Below, piece by piece: positions 17,918-29,400 of a stretch of DNA of 64,000 nucleotides (its first letter is position 1; each line of letters begins with the position of its first letter). The DNA lies in NCBI RefSeq assembly GCF_030269925.1, contig NC_085119.1, forward strand, positions 7,663,001 through 7,727,000, written 5' to 3'. Position numbers and translations under genes: made by a program. Source of the DNA: Bombyx mori (taxonomy: Eukaryota; Arthropoda; Insecta; Lepidoptera; Bombycidae). Under the pieces are notes generated by a model that was not told where the DNA came from, did no database searches, and saw only the letters and a list, made by a program, of their open reading frames with translations.

Positions 17918-19652
17918 AAATGTTAATTGTATAATTATGGTCATCTATTGTGGTTATTCCAGACATACTGCAAGGACTATTCGGATCATCTACATTCATA
18001 TCACTATCATTATCAGATTCTATTTCGCTATCACTTGCTCACAAATATTATCAATCGGTCCATTTCTTCGTCTATCAGACCGTCGTTTTTTAAATATTCA
18101 TCTTCTAGATGCTCCACATGCTTACATTGAATTGCCCAATCTTCTGGTGTTACACTTGCAAACGCATCTTCTGTAAGTTTCACAATGTTTTGTGGGTTTT
18201 GTTCCAAATTTTTCTCTGCCACACCTCTTTTAACAAGGCTCCATATCTTTTCAATTGGGTTTAGATCTCAATGATACGGTGGAAGTTTTAAAACTTCGTG
18301 ATTGTGACTTTTTAAAAGTTCATTTACAGCATAAGTAGGCGGTCCTTTATTTTGTTTTATAAGTTGATATAATACGGGTTTTGTCCAGCTCTCTTCAAAA
18401 TAAATACCCTTTTCTCGCAACCACTTACGCATTTCGTCTTTTAAAGTTGACATGGTTGGAGCTTTATTTATTTGGGTACAGTGGTATGAAGCATTATCCA
18501 TAACCACAAGAGACCTTGCTGACAAATTTGAAATTAATTTGTCAATCATCCACTTGAGGAAATTGGTTGAATTCATGTCATCAAGGTAATCAGAAGACTT
18601 TGATTGAGATTTAAAAATAAGTAAAGCATTACTAATAAAACCATTTTCTGTACCAGCATGTGCGATTATCCATCTACTCCCAACAGAATCTGAAGTGAAA
18701 AGTTCTAGCTCTTCCTCACTTTGTCAACAACTTGGTATGTGCTGTAGATATAAGTCTCATCTACGAATACGACGGGTCTTTTTTCGGTGGTTCGATTCTT
18801 GCGCATTTTTTCTATATTTTGCGCGCCTGACAATTATGTCAGAGCGCTCCATTAATATTTTTCTTTTGGACTGGCACCATTTGTATTTAAATCCAATTTT
18901 TTTTCAATATTCTATGCAATGTGGTAAGACTTCCTTTAAAATTAATGTCTTGTTTCAACACTGCAAGTAATTTGTTTAATGTCGGCAGTTCCTTTTTTAC
19001 AGCATGCAATTGGTGAATTTTATGGCGAATAGCACAAATATCAAAATCATCTACAATTATCTTATTTGGACGTGGACGACTCTTCCCTGGTGTAACAATA
19101 TTTTTTGAAGTACTTGCAGCAGTCTTTCCTTCTGGTATTATTCTTGATACGGTTTTCTCAGACACACCTGGATTTTTTTAAAAACCATATTAGCCTTTAT
19201 TTAGTAAACTTATTTTTTATCAGTGGTAGTTAGCTGTATATGCCGTTTGTATGTCGTGTATGTCGTCTGCTCGTTTGTCTTCCTTTGCTCAATAAAAAGT
19301 CTAGTGTCCTAGATTATTGATAAAACTAAAAAACAAATGATAAATTTTAAATAAATAAAACCCTAATGTCATAATTTGTGTAGTAAAATAGTATACAAAG
19401 TGCTGATAGTAATAGCAAGAAACCAAATTTGAAAAATCAAAATTTAAAATTTTCTTACAAAATAAAATCCAAATCGAATAGCAAAACACATTAGCTAGCA
19501 ATACTAAATTGGTATGTACCTGTAATGGCAGCAACTCTCTTGCGTACATTGTCTAATGGTATCAAAAGTCCTTTATTTTGCTGTTCTGCTTCACAAAACG
19601 CCATTACTTGCAGTATCATTTCTCGGCCACCACTTTTTATCACTTTAGACAT
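17918..19652 (-). pseudogene. Tc1/mariner-superfamily transposase, two exons, broken
   Basis: DDE-type transposase of a cut-and-paste transposon. Exon 1 is 19652-19520 (starts MSKVIKSGG, donor gtacat). Exon 2 starts at 19167 with GVSEKTVSRII, a helix-turn-helix-like segment; the phases join. Catalytic regions: FVDETYIYS (first Asp), VVMDNASYH (second Asp) and LNPIEKIW (Glu). About 81 residues lie between the second Asp and the Glu, far more than the 34-41 of classical mariner and Tc1. The spacing resembles the DD82E group (called Sailor, from memory). Disabled by a frameshift at an A-run near 18905, further shifts near 18780 and 18715, and an in-frame TGA near 18270 just before DLNPIE. The C-terminus is acidic (Ser/Asp/Glu-rich). 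Non-functional. Confidence 0.82.
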
Positions 19653-19841
19653 TGTATAGAACACTTTATATCAGGGAAATAAATAAAAATCTTAACAACA
19701 ACCGAACACAGTAACAGCACTGGACAGTAACAATAACAAACAACATGGCTGACCAAAATAATTAGTTCTATTTTTGGCTGCGGACAGGACTCGTGATACG
19801 GACTATGGAAATGAAACGTCAACAGAAAATGCGTGCCACTG

Positions 19842-19870
19842 TGACGTCATCTGGCCGCTAAACATGGCGG
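19842..19870. promoter_or_regulatory. CRE palindrome plus ATGGCGG motif (module 1)
   Basis: TGACGTCA at 19842-19849 is a perfect CREB/ATF-type palindrome, followed by AACATGGCGG at 19861-19870, a YY1/Pho-like core. The module lies about 190 bases upstream of the minus-strand transposase start and at the head of a plus-strand tandem repeat unit, so it could drive either direction. The motifs are seen; the function is inferred. Confidence 0.45.
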
Positions 19871-19875
19871 TTTTA

Positions 19876-20605
19876 TGCCGAGTTTACATTACGAAATTAG
19901 TGTCATGCATGTTGAGCTCAGTTTCACGAAAGTAGTTTCGATATATGCGAAAGTAATTTCGTCAAAAAATTAGTGTCGCGAAATCCACAGTATCGCAGTA
20001 ACCATGGCGCCATCACCATCAAAGCTAAATTCTATGCTATATGCTATATTCAATGTAGCTAAAGAAATGTTTATATACCTATAAACTTAAAAAAAGACTA
20101 TCAAGAAAAAAAAGGTTGGTAGATTCGAGGATGGTCAACAAGAAGGCATTTAGGTGCAATGAAGTTAGTCTCTGAATTAGCAGATCAAGATCCTGAGAGT
20201 TATAAAAACTATTATCGAACGAGTTAATATAATTTTGCTTTTTTACCTACGTTTCGGGTCCCAGAGACACCGTTGTCGCTGATATTCATTAATAAGATCT
20301 ATATTTTTATCTGTACTCCATCGTTGGTTTGCCATTTTCAACGTTTGAAACGCGTCCGAACTAACAATACACACGTCCGCATAGCGCAGGCCCTTTCGCG
20401 ACATTAGTTTCACGTCGCGTTTACACTATGAAATTAGTTGCATGACATTAATTTCACCAAAAAATCGCGCAGGGCACGAAACTAATTTCCATGCATGAAA
20501 CTAATGCATGCATTACGAAAGTATTAAATTACACGTGAAACTGTTGGTAAAACTAATGTCACGAAATTAATTTCACGCCACTAATTTCGTAATGTAAATT
20601 CGGCT
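19876..20605. mobile_element. 730-bp MITE flanked by TA
   Basis: Terminal inverted repeats GCCGA(G/A)TTTACATTACGAAATTAGTG with few mismatches, flanked by TA on both sides (19874-19875 and 20606-20607). The interior repeats GAAATTAGT/ACTAATTTC motifs and has no coding. An empty homologous site exists at about 23998 (ATGGCGGTTTTAGTG), which confirms insertion and the TA duplication. Probably mobilised by a TA-targeting Tc1/mariner-type or related enzyme. Confidence 0.85.
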
Positions 20606-21258
20606 TAAGTGTTGCCTCGAAGATTTTAATGTTTTTAGGTTTTATCGATAAACGTTCTTGGCTCTTTTTATTTTAAATATTGTTGAGTATTAATTACTTG
20701 TAGAATTTATACTTTAATAGGAGGTAAGTATATTGTTATGTGCAAAGATGATGTGATTTAAATGTGTAAAATCTAAGACAAGTAAACAATATGACGATTT
20801 TTAAAAGTTGCTACACTGATTTTATAATGTTGTCGTTTGACAACTCAGTGACCGCAAAACATATGCATATGGCGTAGTCATGGAGTTACTAGGTACTTAT
20901 TAACTCCATGGGCGTAGTACAGTGCCATCTGCTCATTTCTAGCATGCTAAATGTTATCGTCGTTTCGTATGTTGCCGTCTCGCTCGCACTTGTGTATATG
21001 CCAGAAAGGGATGAAAGCTTTATGTCGGCAATAAAACGTTAGCATGGTAGTTATGCTGTTTTGGATATCAAAATAAGAGTACGTGTTTTTCTTAGATTAC
21101 TTAAGTGCCGCTCTATTACAATTTATTTTAATTGTGTTGGTGACCTAAAGTCCGTAACATACTACCGCAGCGCACCTCAAGGTAGGTGCGCCGCACCATT
21201 TGAATCACTCTCAATTGAGAGTGATTCAAATTTTAAAGTTATCAAGGGACCGCGTGAT

Positions 21259-21260
<2 letters not shown>

Positions 21261-21356
<96 letters not shown>
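21261..21356. repeat. Pure poly(T) tract, 96 bases
   Basis: An uninterrupted run of T immediately left of the gypsy gag-pol fragment. Such length suggests either a retroposition A-tail on the opposite strand or expansion of a shorter run. The length may be unreliable in any assembly. Confidence 0.85.
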
Positions 21357-21357
<1 letters not shown>

Positions 21358-23485
21358 TCACGTATTTACAAGCTTTCAAACTACTTTCCAAAGATTGTGA
21401 TTTTGTGGCTGTTGATGCAGAAACAAACAAAAACGATAGCGTACGCGATGCTTTCATATCCGGTATATCATCGCATAAAATCAGACAAAGGCTTTTAGAA
21501 AACTTAAGTCTAACACTTGATCAAGCTTACAACCAAGCACTCTCTCTAGAAACTGCAGAGATCAACTCTCAAAACTTCAATACTGTCTCTTTAAATGCTG
21601 TTGCTCCAAAAGAACCAACATTAGTCTCTTCGAAATCACAAACTCTGCACAACGAGACTTGCTCTTCTGTTAATAATCCTCGACGGCATAAATGTTTCTT
21701 TTGTGGGGGTCAAATACATCCTCGTAAGAACTGCCCTGCCTTTGAAAAGACTTGTCAACTCTGTAACAAGAAGGGGCACTTTGCCACTGTTTGTAGAAGC
21801 TCTTCTAAATCTACAAATTCTGTGGTAGTAGGTACTGAAGATCTTTCCGCTTGTATCACAGCAGCGTCACCTTCTTCATTACGTAAAGCTACTGTACCCG
21901 CTTATATTCGAGGAATAAGAGCAGAAGCACTTCTCGACACCGGCAGCTCCATCAGTTTTATAAATGACAACTTTGCAAGACTATGCGGGTTAAAAAGTAA
22001 ATCCTGCAATCAGACTATTTCTATGGCCTCTCTTAATTATACTTCACAAGTAGAAGGTCAAACTTGGCAAACCCTGAAAATCGGAAATCATAGATATGAT
22101 AATGTGAATCTTCTTATCGTGAAAAATCTTTGTGCTGATATAATTATCGGCCATGACGTCCTCGAAGAACATTCATCGCTAGAGTTCTCTTTCGGTGGGC
22201 CAAAACATCCACTTCAAGTATGTAACGTAGCTGAAGCATCAGTACCAGCTGTACCGCTTTTTGCGAATGTATCTCCCAACTGCAAACCTATTGCTATAAA
22301 GTCTCGAAGGCACAACAAAGAGGATAGTGAATTTATTAAAGAAGAAATCAGAAACCTTATAGCAGAGGGCGTGATTGAAGAAAGTAAATCACCGTGGAGG
22401 GCCCAAGTACTAATAACAAAAAGCGAAACTCATAAAAAACGCCTTGTAATTGATTACTCTCAGACAATTAATCGTTACACAGAACTCGACGCGTACCCTT
22501 TACCAAACATTGAGGACTTAGTTTCGAAAGTGGCAAAGAATACATTTTTCAGCCTAATAGACCTGAAAAATGCGTACCATCAAGTACCTATACTACCCGA
22601 AGAAAGGAAATTTACCGCTTTTGAAGCACTGGGAAATTTGTACCAATTCAGGCGTATTCCTTTTGGAGTAACAAATGGTGTTTCGAGCTTCCAGCGAACA
22701 ATCGATTGGATTATAAGAAAAGAGAAGCTTCAAAACACATATGCGTATCTTGATGATATAACTATTTCTGGCCGTACTCTTGAAGAACACGATCATAACT
22801 TAGAAAGTTTTATGAATGCCGCAAAGAAATACGGTTTAACACTGAGTATACAAAAATGCAAATTTTCTCAAAAGTCAATTAATATTCTAGGCTATAATAT
22901 TCAAAACCAAATAATTAAACCTGACAATGAGCGACTCAAGCCACTGATTAATTTACCTCCACCAAGCGATTTACCGACCTTAAGAAGGACACTCGGCATG
23001 TTCGCACATTATTCTAAGTGGATTCCAAAATTTTCTGAACGGATCCACTCACTTGCTAATACGACGATTTTTCCACTCACAAGCGAGCAAATTAAATGTT
23101 TCGAAAGCTTGAAAAATGATATCGCAAAGTCTTCTATACATGCAATTGATGAAAATATACCTTTTACAGTGGAAACTGACGCTTCCGATCATTCCATTGC
23201 AGCAGTACTTACGCAAAATTCTAGACCAGTGGCGTTTTTCTCAAGAACGTTAAATTCAAGCGAACAAAACCATTCCGCCATTGAAAAAGAAGCGTACGCC
23301 ATTGTGGAATCTTTTCATTCTTTATCTTACTTGAATGTTTCATATTAAACATAAAAGAAACCGAGCGTTGGTCAGTTACCAACTTAAAGTGTCTACCAAT
23401 AAGGAAATGTCTCCATTTCTTCAATGACCTACAGAACATTTATTTAATTACAAACGTCATTCCTTGTGACGTTCTCTCTAAAATC
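21357..23485 (+). pseudogene. Ty3/gypsy retrotransposon gag-pol fragment, rearranged
   Basis: Open frame 21405-23348 (647 codons, probably entered from upstream, not a native start). In order: Gag C-terminal part, zinc knuckles (CFFCGGQIHPRKNC-like and CQLCNKKGHFATVC), an aspartic protease (ALLDTGSSISFIND), reverse transcriptase (LIDLKNAYHQVP, AYLDDITISG) and the start of RNase H (VETDASDHSIAAVL, EKEAYAIVES). Gag and Pol are in one frame. About 115 bases (23309-23424) are inverted: the next RNase H residues (LKKWRHFLIGRHFKLVTDQR) read on the minus strand. Sense coding then appears to resume (TNVIPCDVLSKIT) before the fragment ends. No LTRs, integrase or complete RNase H were found, so it is dead. 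Confidence 0.88.
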
Positions 23486-23968
23486 ACTTAATTATAAAAA
23501 AAATTAACGAATTTACAAAAGCGCTTTACTCGCTACGGAATAAAACTTTTTTATTTAAATAGTTCCGAAGAGAGATTTTTTCGGTAACCTTTTTCCCGAA
23601 ATATCTAAACAGAATGTCTAAATATGTTTTAATGACACATTTTATTAACCTCTCATATTAGGTATTTATGATTAGTGTCATGATCAATAGATTCCGACCG
23701 AAAAATTGAGTCCGATTTTTCGGATGAGTGCTCCATAATGAATTTAAATATATTTATAGATAATAGTTTTGGGGCATCGACTTTCTTGGGATCCTATAAA
23801 ATACGTTTTAATTATTATTTTTGTATGTTTTAAGCATGATAAAATAAGAAATTTTATATAAGCAATCATATTAAATCGATATCAAAGTCAATAAATAATG
23901 TACAACCCAAAACCACTGAAGTAGGAAACCTATGGAAATGAAACGTCAACAAAAAATTCGTGCCACTG

Positions 23969-23997
23969 TGACGTCATCTGGCCACAAAACATGGCGG
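23969..23997. promoter_or_regulatory. CRE palindrome plus ATGGCGG motif (module 2)
   Basis: TGACGTCA at 23969-23976 followed by ATGGCGG at 23991-23997, spaced as in module 1. It heads the second tandem unit. This copy has no MITE. Confidence 0.4.
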
Positions 23998-24873
23998 TTT
24001 TAGTGCTGCCCAGAAGATTTTAATGTTAGTAGGTTTTATCGATGAACGTTCTTGGCTTATTTTATTTTAAATATTGTTGAGTATGAATGTATTTGTAGAA
24101 TTTATACTTTAATAGGAATTAAGTTTATTGTTATGTGCAAAGATGATGTGATTTAGATATTATGTGAAATCTAAGACGAGTTCGTACTTCAAATTTTCCA
24201 AGTAAACGATATGACGATTTTTAAAATTTGCTACACCGATTTTATAAAGTTGTCGTTTGACGCAAAACATAAAGATATGGCATAGTACAGTGCCATCAGC
24301 CCATTTCTAACATGCTGAATGTTATCGTATTTTGAGTACGTGTTTTTCTTAGACTATTACAATCTATTTTAATTGTTTTGCTGACTCTAAAGTCCGTAAC
24401 AGACTACCGCAGTGCACCTCAAGGAAGGTGCAGGTGATGTGATTCAAAACGAATTTACAATAGTGTTTTACTCACTGCGGAATAAAACTATTTTATTTAA
24501 ATAGTTCCGAAGAGATTTTGTCGGTAGCCTTTTTCCCGAAATATCTAAACAGAATGTCTAAATATGTTTTGATGACATATTTTAAAGAGGTATTTATGAT
24601 TAGTGTCATGATGAATAGATTCCGACCGAAAAATGGTGTCCGATATTTCGGATTCAAATATATTATTAAGTGTATAATCTATGTTTCGGATGAGGGCTCC
24701 ATAATGAATTTAAATATATATAGATAATAGTTTTGGGGCATCGACCTTCTTGAGATCCTATAAAAAATGTTTTAATTATTTTTGTATGTTTTAAGCATGA
24801 TAAAATTAGAAATTTTATATAAGCAATCATATTAAATCGATATCAAAGTCAATAAATAATGTACAACCCAAAA

Positions 24874-25412
24874 CAGACGGCCGAACTGACGTGACAATGA
24901 CATTTGGCGCGCTAAACATGGCGGATTTTCGGCCTCATTAGACGGAGACGGAGACATTTACGTATATTCATGTTTCATTTTATGTACGCACTGAAATACT
25001 GTTATATTGTTTTCCTGCGAGTTAAAGTGCTGAGTAAGAACGAGATAGATATATGTTTATGTGTGTGCCTTCAAAATGGGTGCTATTTATATAAGCAATT
25101 GTACGTATAGAACAATATGTCGTGTCCCTACTATATAGGTCTATGCCCAAAACAGACGGCCGAACTGACGTGACAATGACATTTGGTGCGCTCAACACGG
25201 CGGATTTTCGGCCTCATTAGACATTTACGTATATTCATGTTTCATTTTATGTACGCACTGAAATACTGTTATATTGTTTTCCTGCGAGTTAAAGTGCTGA
25301 GTAAGAACGAGATAGATATATGTTTATGTATGTGCCTTCAAAATGGGTGCTATTTATATAAGCAATTGTACGTATAGAACAATATGTCGTGTCCCTACTT
25401 TAAAGGTCTATG
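24874..25412. repeat. Tandem pair of ~279-bp units with promoter-like heads
   Basis: The starts at 24874 and 25153 both read CAGACGGCCGAACTGACGTG. The first copy runs to about 25152. The second ends near 25412 and lacks about 15 bases present in the first. Each has CTGACGTGACAATGAC followed by ACATGGCGG or ACACGGCGG and then TTTTCGGCCTC. They follow the 945-bp units directly and share the CRE-then-GGCGG layout, so the head may be common to both unit types. Confidence 0.75.
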
Positions 25413-25479
25413 TAGTAAATACGGCCATTGCCAGCTGACTGGCAGAACCGGCGCATGCGCAATGTAGGCGTGAGGTGAT

Positions 25480-25790
25480 GGTTTGCTTATTAGATATAAA
25501 ATAATTAATAATTGAGAATTGAATTGTTTTTATGATCGAATAATCAACAATTGTCGCCGAACAAACAAAAATTGATAAAAAATTAATTAATCTGGGCGAT
25601 AAAAATAAGATATCTAGTGAGAGGGGCTAACTTAAGGGTGATCATTCGTTTAATTAATTATAAATAAATAAAAGACGAACAAACAATTTTTACATTCGAA
25701 CATTAACGAACAAACGACCAACAAATAATTAAAATAAAAAAATCCGAAAATCAAAATAAAAGGGGCCAAATTCGGTGAGCCCTAGACGTA
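25480..25790. repeat. Inverted counterpart of 15098-15450
   Basis: AT-rich block ending GGGGCCAAATTCGGTGAGCC, matching the reverse complement of 15098-15450 over most of its length. It lies about 0.7 kb upstream of the CAF1-B start codon. Confidence 0.55.
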
Positions 25791-26041
25791 GCATATCGGG
25801 ATCTTCCAAAAAGGCCACTGAAAAAGTCTCAGTAAATAACCACAATTTTAATGAGATTATCTTTCATAACATAACATCTCATCTCATTTCATTTAATTTC
25901 ATTCCAGTGGATTAATATCTCAAATTAATCATATTCATTTAATTTCACTCCATATTTTCATTTTTCAAAAAAATAACGATATAAATTAAAGTAAGGCTTG
26001 ACCCAAAGTTCTTAGTTACCAGGTCATAAACTCCCTTAAAA
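25787..26041. repeat. Direct counterpart of 15818-16023
   Basis: Begins near CGTAGCATATCGGGATCTTC and ends at TTACCAGGTCATAAACTCCC. Carries an internal stretch of about 50 bases, absent from the other copy, that duplicates the CATTTAATTTCA text. Confidence 0.55.
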
Positions 26042-26289
26042 AAAGTAGTACCTATTCCTATTTCCTATTCATTATTTGTAATCTGTATTTTGTAGATCAT
26101 TTTATTTATTATTTTTATGCAATGCATTTGTGTTTTAAATCATTCATGTAATAAAATTAGCGAAAAAAAACCTATAATTTTATCATGTGACTCAATATTT
26201 CCACGAAATGTATTCAAATTAATACCACAGCAATATTCAATGTTCATTGATAACCTGTAGTGGATGTTTTAAAAGGCCTAGCACTGGCG

Positions 26290-26384
26290 CTTAGTTCGTT
26301 CAAAATACACAAAATAAATCGAAAACCACGGCGTCGAAAAAAACAGATAATTCTTCTCGTTTGGAAACGGATAAACGATACAAG
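26290..26384 (+). other. Probable non-coding first exon of CAF1-B
   Basis: The start codon at 26495 directly follows a TTTTTAG acceptor, so an upstream exon is needed. ACGATACAAG before GTAAAT (donor at 26385) is the best donor nearby. The text from about 26290 (near TTAGTTCG, initiator-like) would be the 5' UTR. The transcription start is a guess. Confidence 0.4.
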
Positions 26385-26494
26385 GTAAATAACTCCTATT
26401 AGAATTAAAATGTAAATAGTGTCATGTATTGTGTAAACAACTTTGAAATTTATTGAAAATTTGTTTTACTTTACGTGGCCTTACATGTTTTTAG

Positions 26495-29400
26495 ATGCCG
26501 TCCGCAAGTTTTGGTTCCATATCACTTCCAGGGGGCAGTGATTGTGGTATAAAAGATGTTTGGAATCACAATTTGCATGAAGAATTCCAGATAATCAGAC
26601 AGGTATTTAGAAGTTTTTATTAAATCTAAAGCATAATTCCATAATCATGAAGTAATTGTGTTTTATTTTTTAAAAGGTAGTCCAAAAGTATCATTGGGTA
26701 GCTATGGATACAGAATTTCCAGGAGTAGTTGCACGACCAATTGGAGAATTTAGATCGACAGCTGACTATCAGTATCAATTACTAAGGTGAGAAAAAATGT
26801 TGAAATATATGTAAAATGTTATATTGAAAAGTAGGTAACTTTGTTGCTTGATTGTGTATGTTATGCTGATGAAGAAAATGTATCTGGTGAAGATAAAACC
26901 AGACAAATAAAATTTTGTCTGATATACATTGGTGCTAAAGCTAAACTTCAGTAATCACTTGACACAGGGCCATGGATATTCATCTACACTAAAAAAACAG
27001 GTGTAAATAGCTTTGTATTGTAATAATTTGACTTGAAGCCTGTGACTTGGTACTGTAAGTACTAAAAATGAAGATTTGTAATGATAATGGTGTTGATTCA
27101 CAAAATAATAGCATTACATATAGAGGGGGGAAAGGCTATTTGGTTTAAATGACATTTTGCATAATATGTGACTTTTATCTTTCTAATTAAAGGTCAATTT
27201 TATTTGGTTAATTTGGTGGAATTAAACTTCAATTATGTTTACACCATTAAAAGAGCTGAAGAAGGTTTTATTTATGTTTCTTTTTCAAATTATAAATTTA
27301 AACAGGTCTCTTGTAAAGTTTCAAAAATGTCGCTTAAACCCATTAGGTTTTAACACCTTGATTGATATGTATAATAATAAAAAAATTAAAACATTTGAAC
27401 AACATAATTCAGTTAAAATCTAATTAGTACATGGAATCCAATACCCGAGAAACATGGTTAGCGGCTGCCTGCTTATACTGCCTTTATATGAATTTGTCGG
27501 TTTACAACATTTTTACACAAGTGACAAATTAGCTTAGTAAACAAATAGTCTATTGCTTACTTTAAGTCTAGTTATGTTTTGGCTTCTTAAATGAATTAAA
27601 CACACCCTGTAGGAATGCCTCATATGTATGTATTATGTAATTTGAAACTAACCCTTTTTTAGGTGTAATGTTGACCTTTTGAGAATAATACAGTTAGGCT
27701 TGACCTTCATGGATGAAAATGGAAAGACACCACCTGGTTATACAACTTGGCAATTCAACTTTAAATTCAATCTACAGTAAGTAGGAAGAGCTTATTTGTT
27801 TCATATATTTTTAAATAGAAGTATGTTTAGATACATAAATGCCTACTAATGGGAAATAGTAATAAATAACCCATTGATATAGATAATACAGAAAACATAT
27901 AGACTAGACAAACATTAAGTTGTTAATTTGATTTTAGCAGTAATTTGTAACATTAATTTCAGAGAAGATATGTATGCGCAAGACTCTATAGACCTATTAC
28001 AAAACTCAGGTCTACAGTTCAGAAAACATGAAGAAGATGGTATAGAGCCATTGGAATTCGCTGAACTCCTTATGTCTTCAGGTAAAATATGACACTAGTA
28101 AATTTACCTACTTCCTGTTCACTTTCAAATTTGTTTCAAATAAGTGATAGAAGTGTAAAATTTCATACTGTTTACGTTAAATAGTGTGGCTTTGTTTGCT
28201 TAAAATATATTTAGTTTGATTATAAAATTGTGTACAACTTAATATTATTTTTGTTCTTATTATTCAATGCTTAACTTACTTTCTATTATTTGATATGTTG
28301 ATCAATCTATTAAATCTACATAATAATATGACTATTGTGAAGAAGGAAGTTTATAAAACTACAAAGACGTACCAAGGAAACTTGTAACCTGGACCGTGAT
28401 AGGGGGGGCACTGGAGAGGCATGGAGTGCCCCTCTACCTCCGCCGGCTGGTTGGGTCCTATTTGGGGGCCAGGTCGGTCGTATGTACCGGGTACGGTGGG
28501 ACCCTTCATCGCTTTCCGGTCGTGCGTGGTGTTCCGCAGGGGTCGGTTCTCGGCCCCCTCTTGTGGAATATCGGGTACGACTGGGTGCTGAGGGGCGCCC
28601 TCCTCCCGGGCCTCCGCGTTATTTGTTACGCGGACGACACGTTGGTCGTGGCCCGGGGGGATGATTTTAGGGAGTCTGCCCGTCTCGCCACAGCGGGAGT
28701 GGCCCTCGTCGTCGGAAGGATAAGGAGTCTGGGTCTCGACGTGGCGCTCAGTAAATCCGAGGCTCTGTGGTTTCACGGGCCGCGGAGGGCGCCACCAGTT
28801 GACACCCACATCGTGGTTGGAGGCGTCCGGATAGGGGTCGGGGTGCAGTTGAAGTACCTCGGCCTCGTGTTGGACAGCCGGTGGGCTTTTCGTGCTCACT
28901 TTGCGGAGCTGGTCCCCCGATTGATGGGGACGGCCGGTTCTTTGAGCCGGCTGCTCCCGAATATTGGGGGACCGGATCAGGTTGTGCGCCGCCTCTACGC
29001 GGGGGTGGTGCGATCGATGGCCCTGTACGGTGCACCTGTGTGGGCTGAGCCGCGCAACCGGGCCACTATGGCTCGGTTTCTGCGCCGGCCGCAGCGCACC
29101 GTTGCCATCAGGGTCATCCGCGGGTATCGCACCGTCTCCTTCGAGGCGGCGTGTGTTTTGGCGGGGACGCCGCCATGGGAGCTGGAGGCGGAGTCGCTCG
29201 CTGCCGACTATCGGTGGCGCAGCGAGCTCCGTGCTCGGGGCGTGGCGCGTGTCCCCGAGAGTGAGCTGAGGGCGCGGAAGGCCCATTCTCGGCGGTCCGT
29301 GCTCGAGTCGTGGTCGAGGCGATTGGCCAACCCCACGTGGGGGCTACGGACCGTCGAGGCGGTTTACCCGGTCTTTGATGACTGGGTGAATCGTGGCGAA

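Larger units (their letters stand above)
19797..24873. repeat. Two tandem copies of a ~945-bp unit
   Basis: Unit 2 (about 23929-24873) starts with CTATGGAAATGAAACGTCAA, carries CRE and ATGGCGG motifs near its head, and ends with TCAATAAATAATGTACAACC. Unit 1 (about 19797-23925) has the same text from start to end but is split by the 730-bp MITE and by the gypsy/poly-T segment (about 21238-23508). Shared landmarks include CCTCAAGG(T/A)AGGTGC and CCCGAAATATCTAAACAGAA. No protein coding. Unit 1 retains a strong donor-like AGGTAAGTAT at about 20722. The unit could be a duplicated promoter-bearing non-coding locus or a transposon 5' region. Confidence 0.7.
25413..26289. other. Upstream region of CAF1-B
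   Basis: Contains GCGCATGCGC at about 25451-25460, an NRF1-type palindrome next to GGCCATTGCC, then the two blocks shared with the CAF1-A side (25480-25790 and 25787-26041). The remaining 26042-26289 is AT-rich leader sequence. No open frame. Confidence 0.4.

Noticed and set aside
21061..21498. 145-codon frame with a long Phe run, and Lys-run frame on the other strand
   Set aside because: Created by the poly(T) tract; not a protein.
21261..23440. Twin-primed (LINE-mediated) retroposition of an antisense gypsy transcript
   Set aside because: The poly(T), the contiguous inverted segment and the microhomology fit, but sense-strand pol text seems to resume after 23425 and no target duplication was found. 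A local inversion is simpler.
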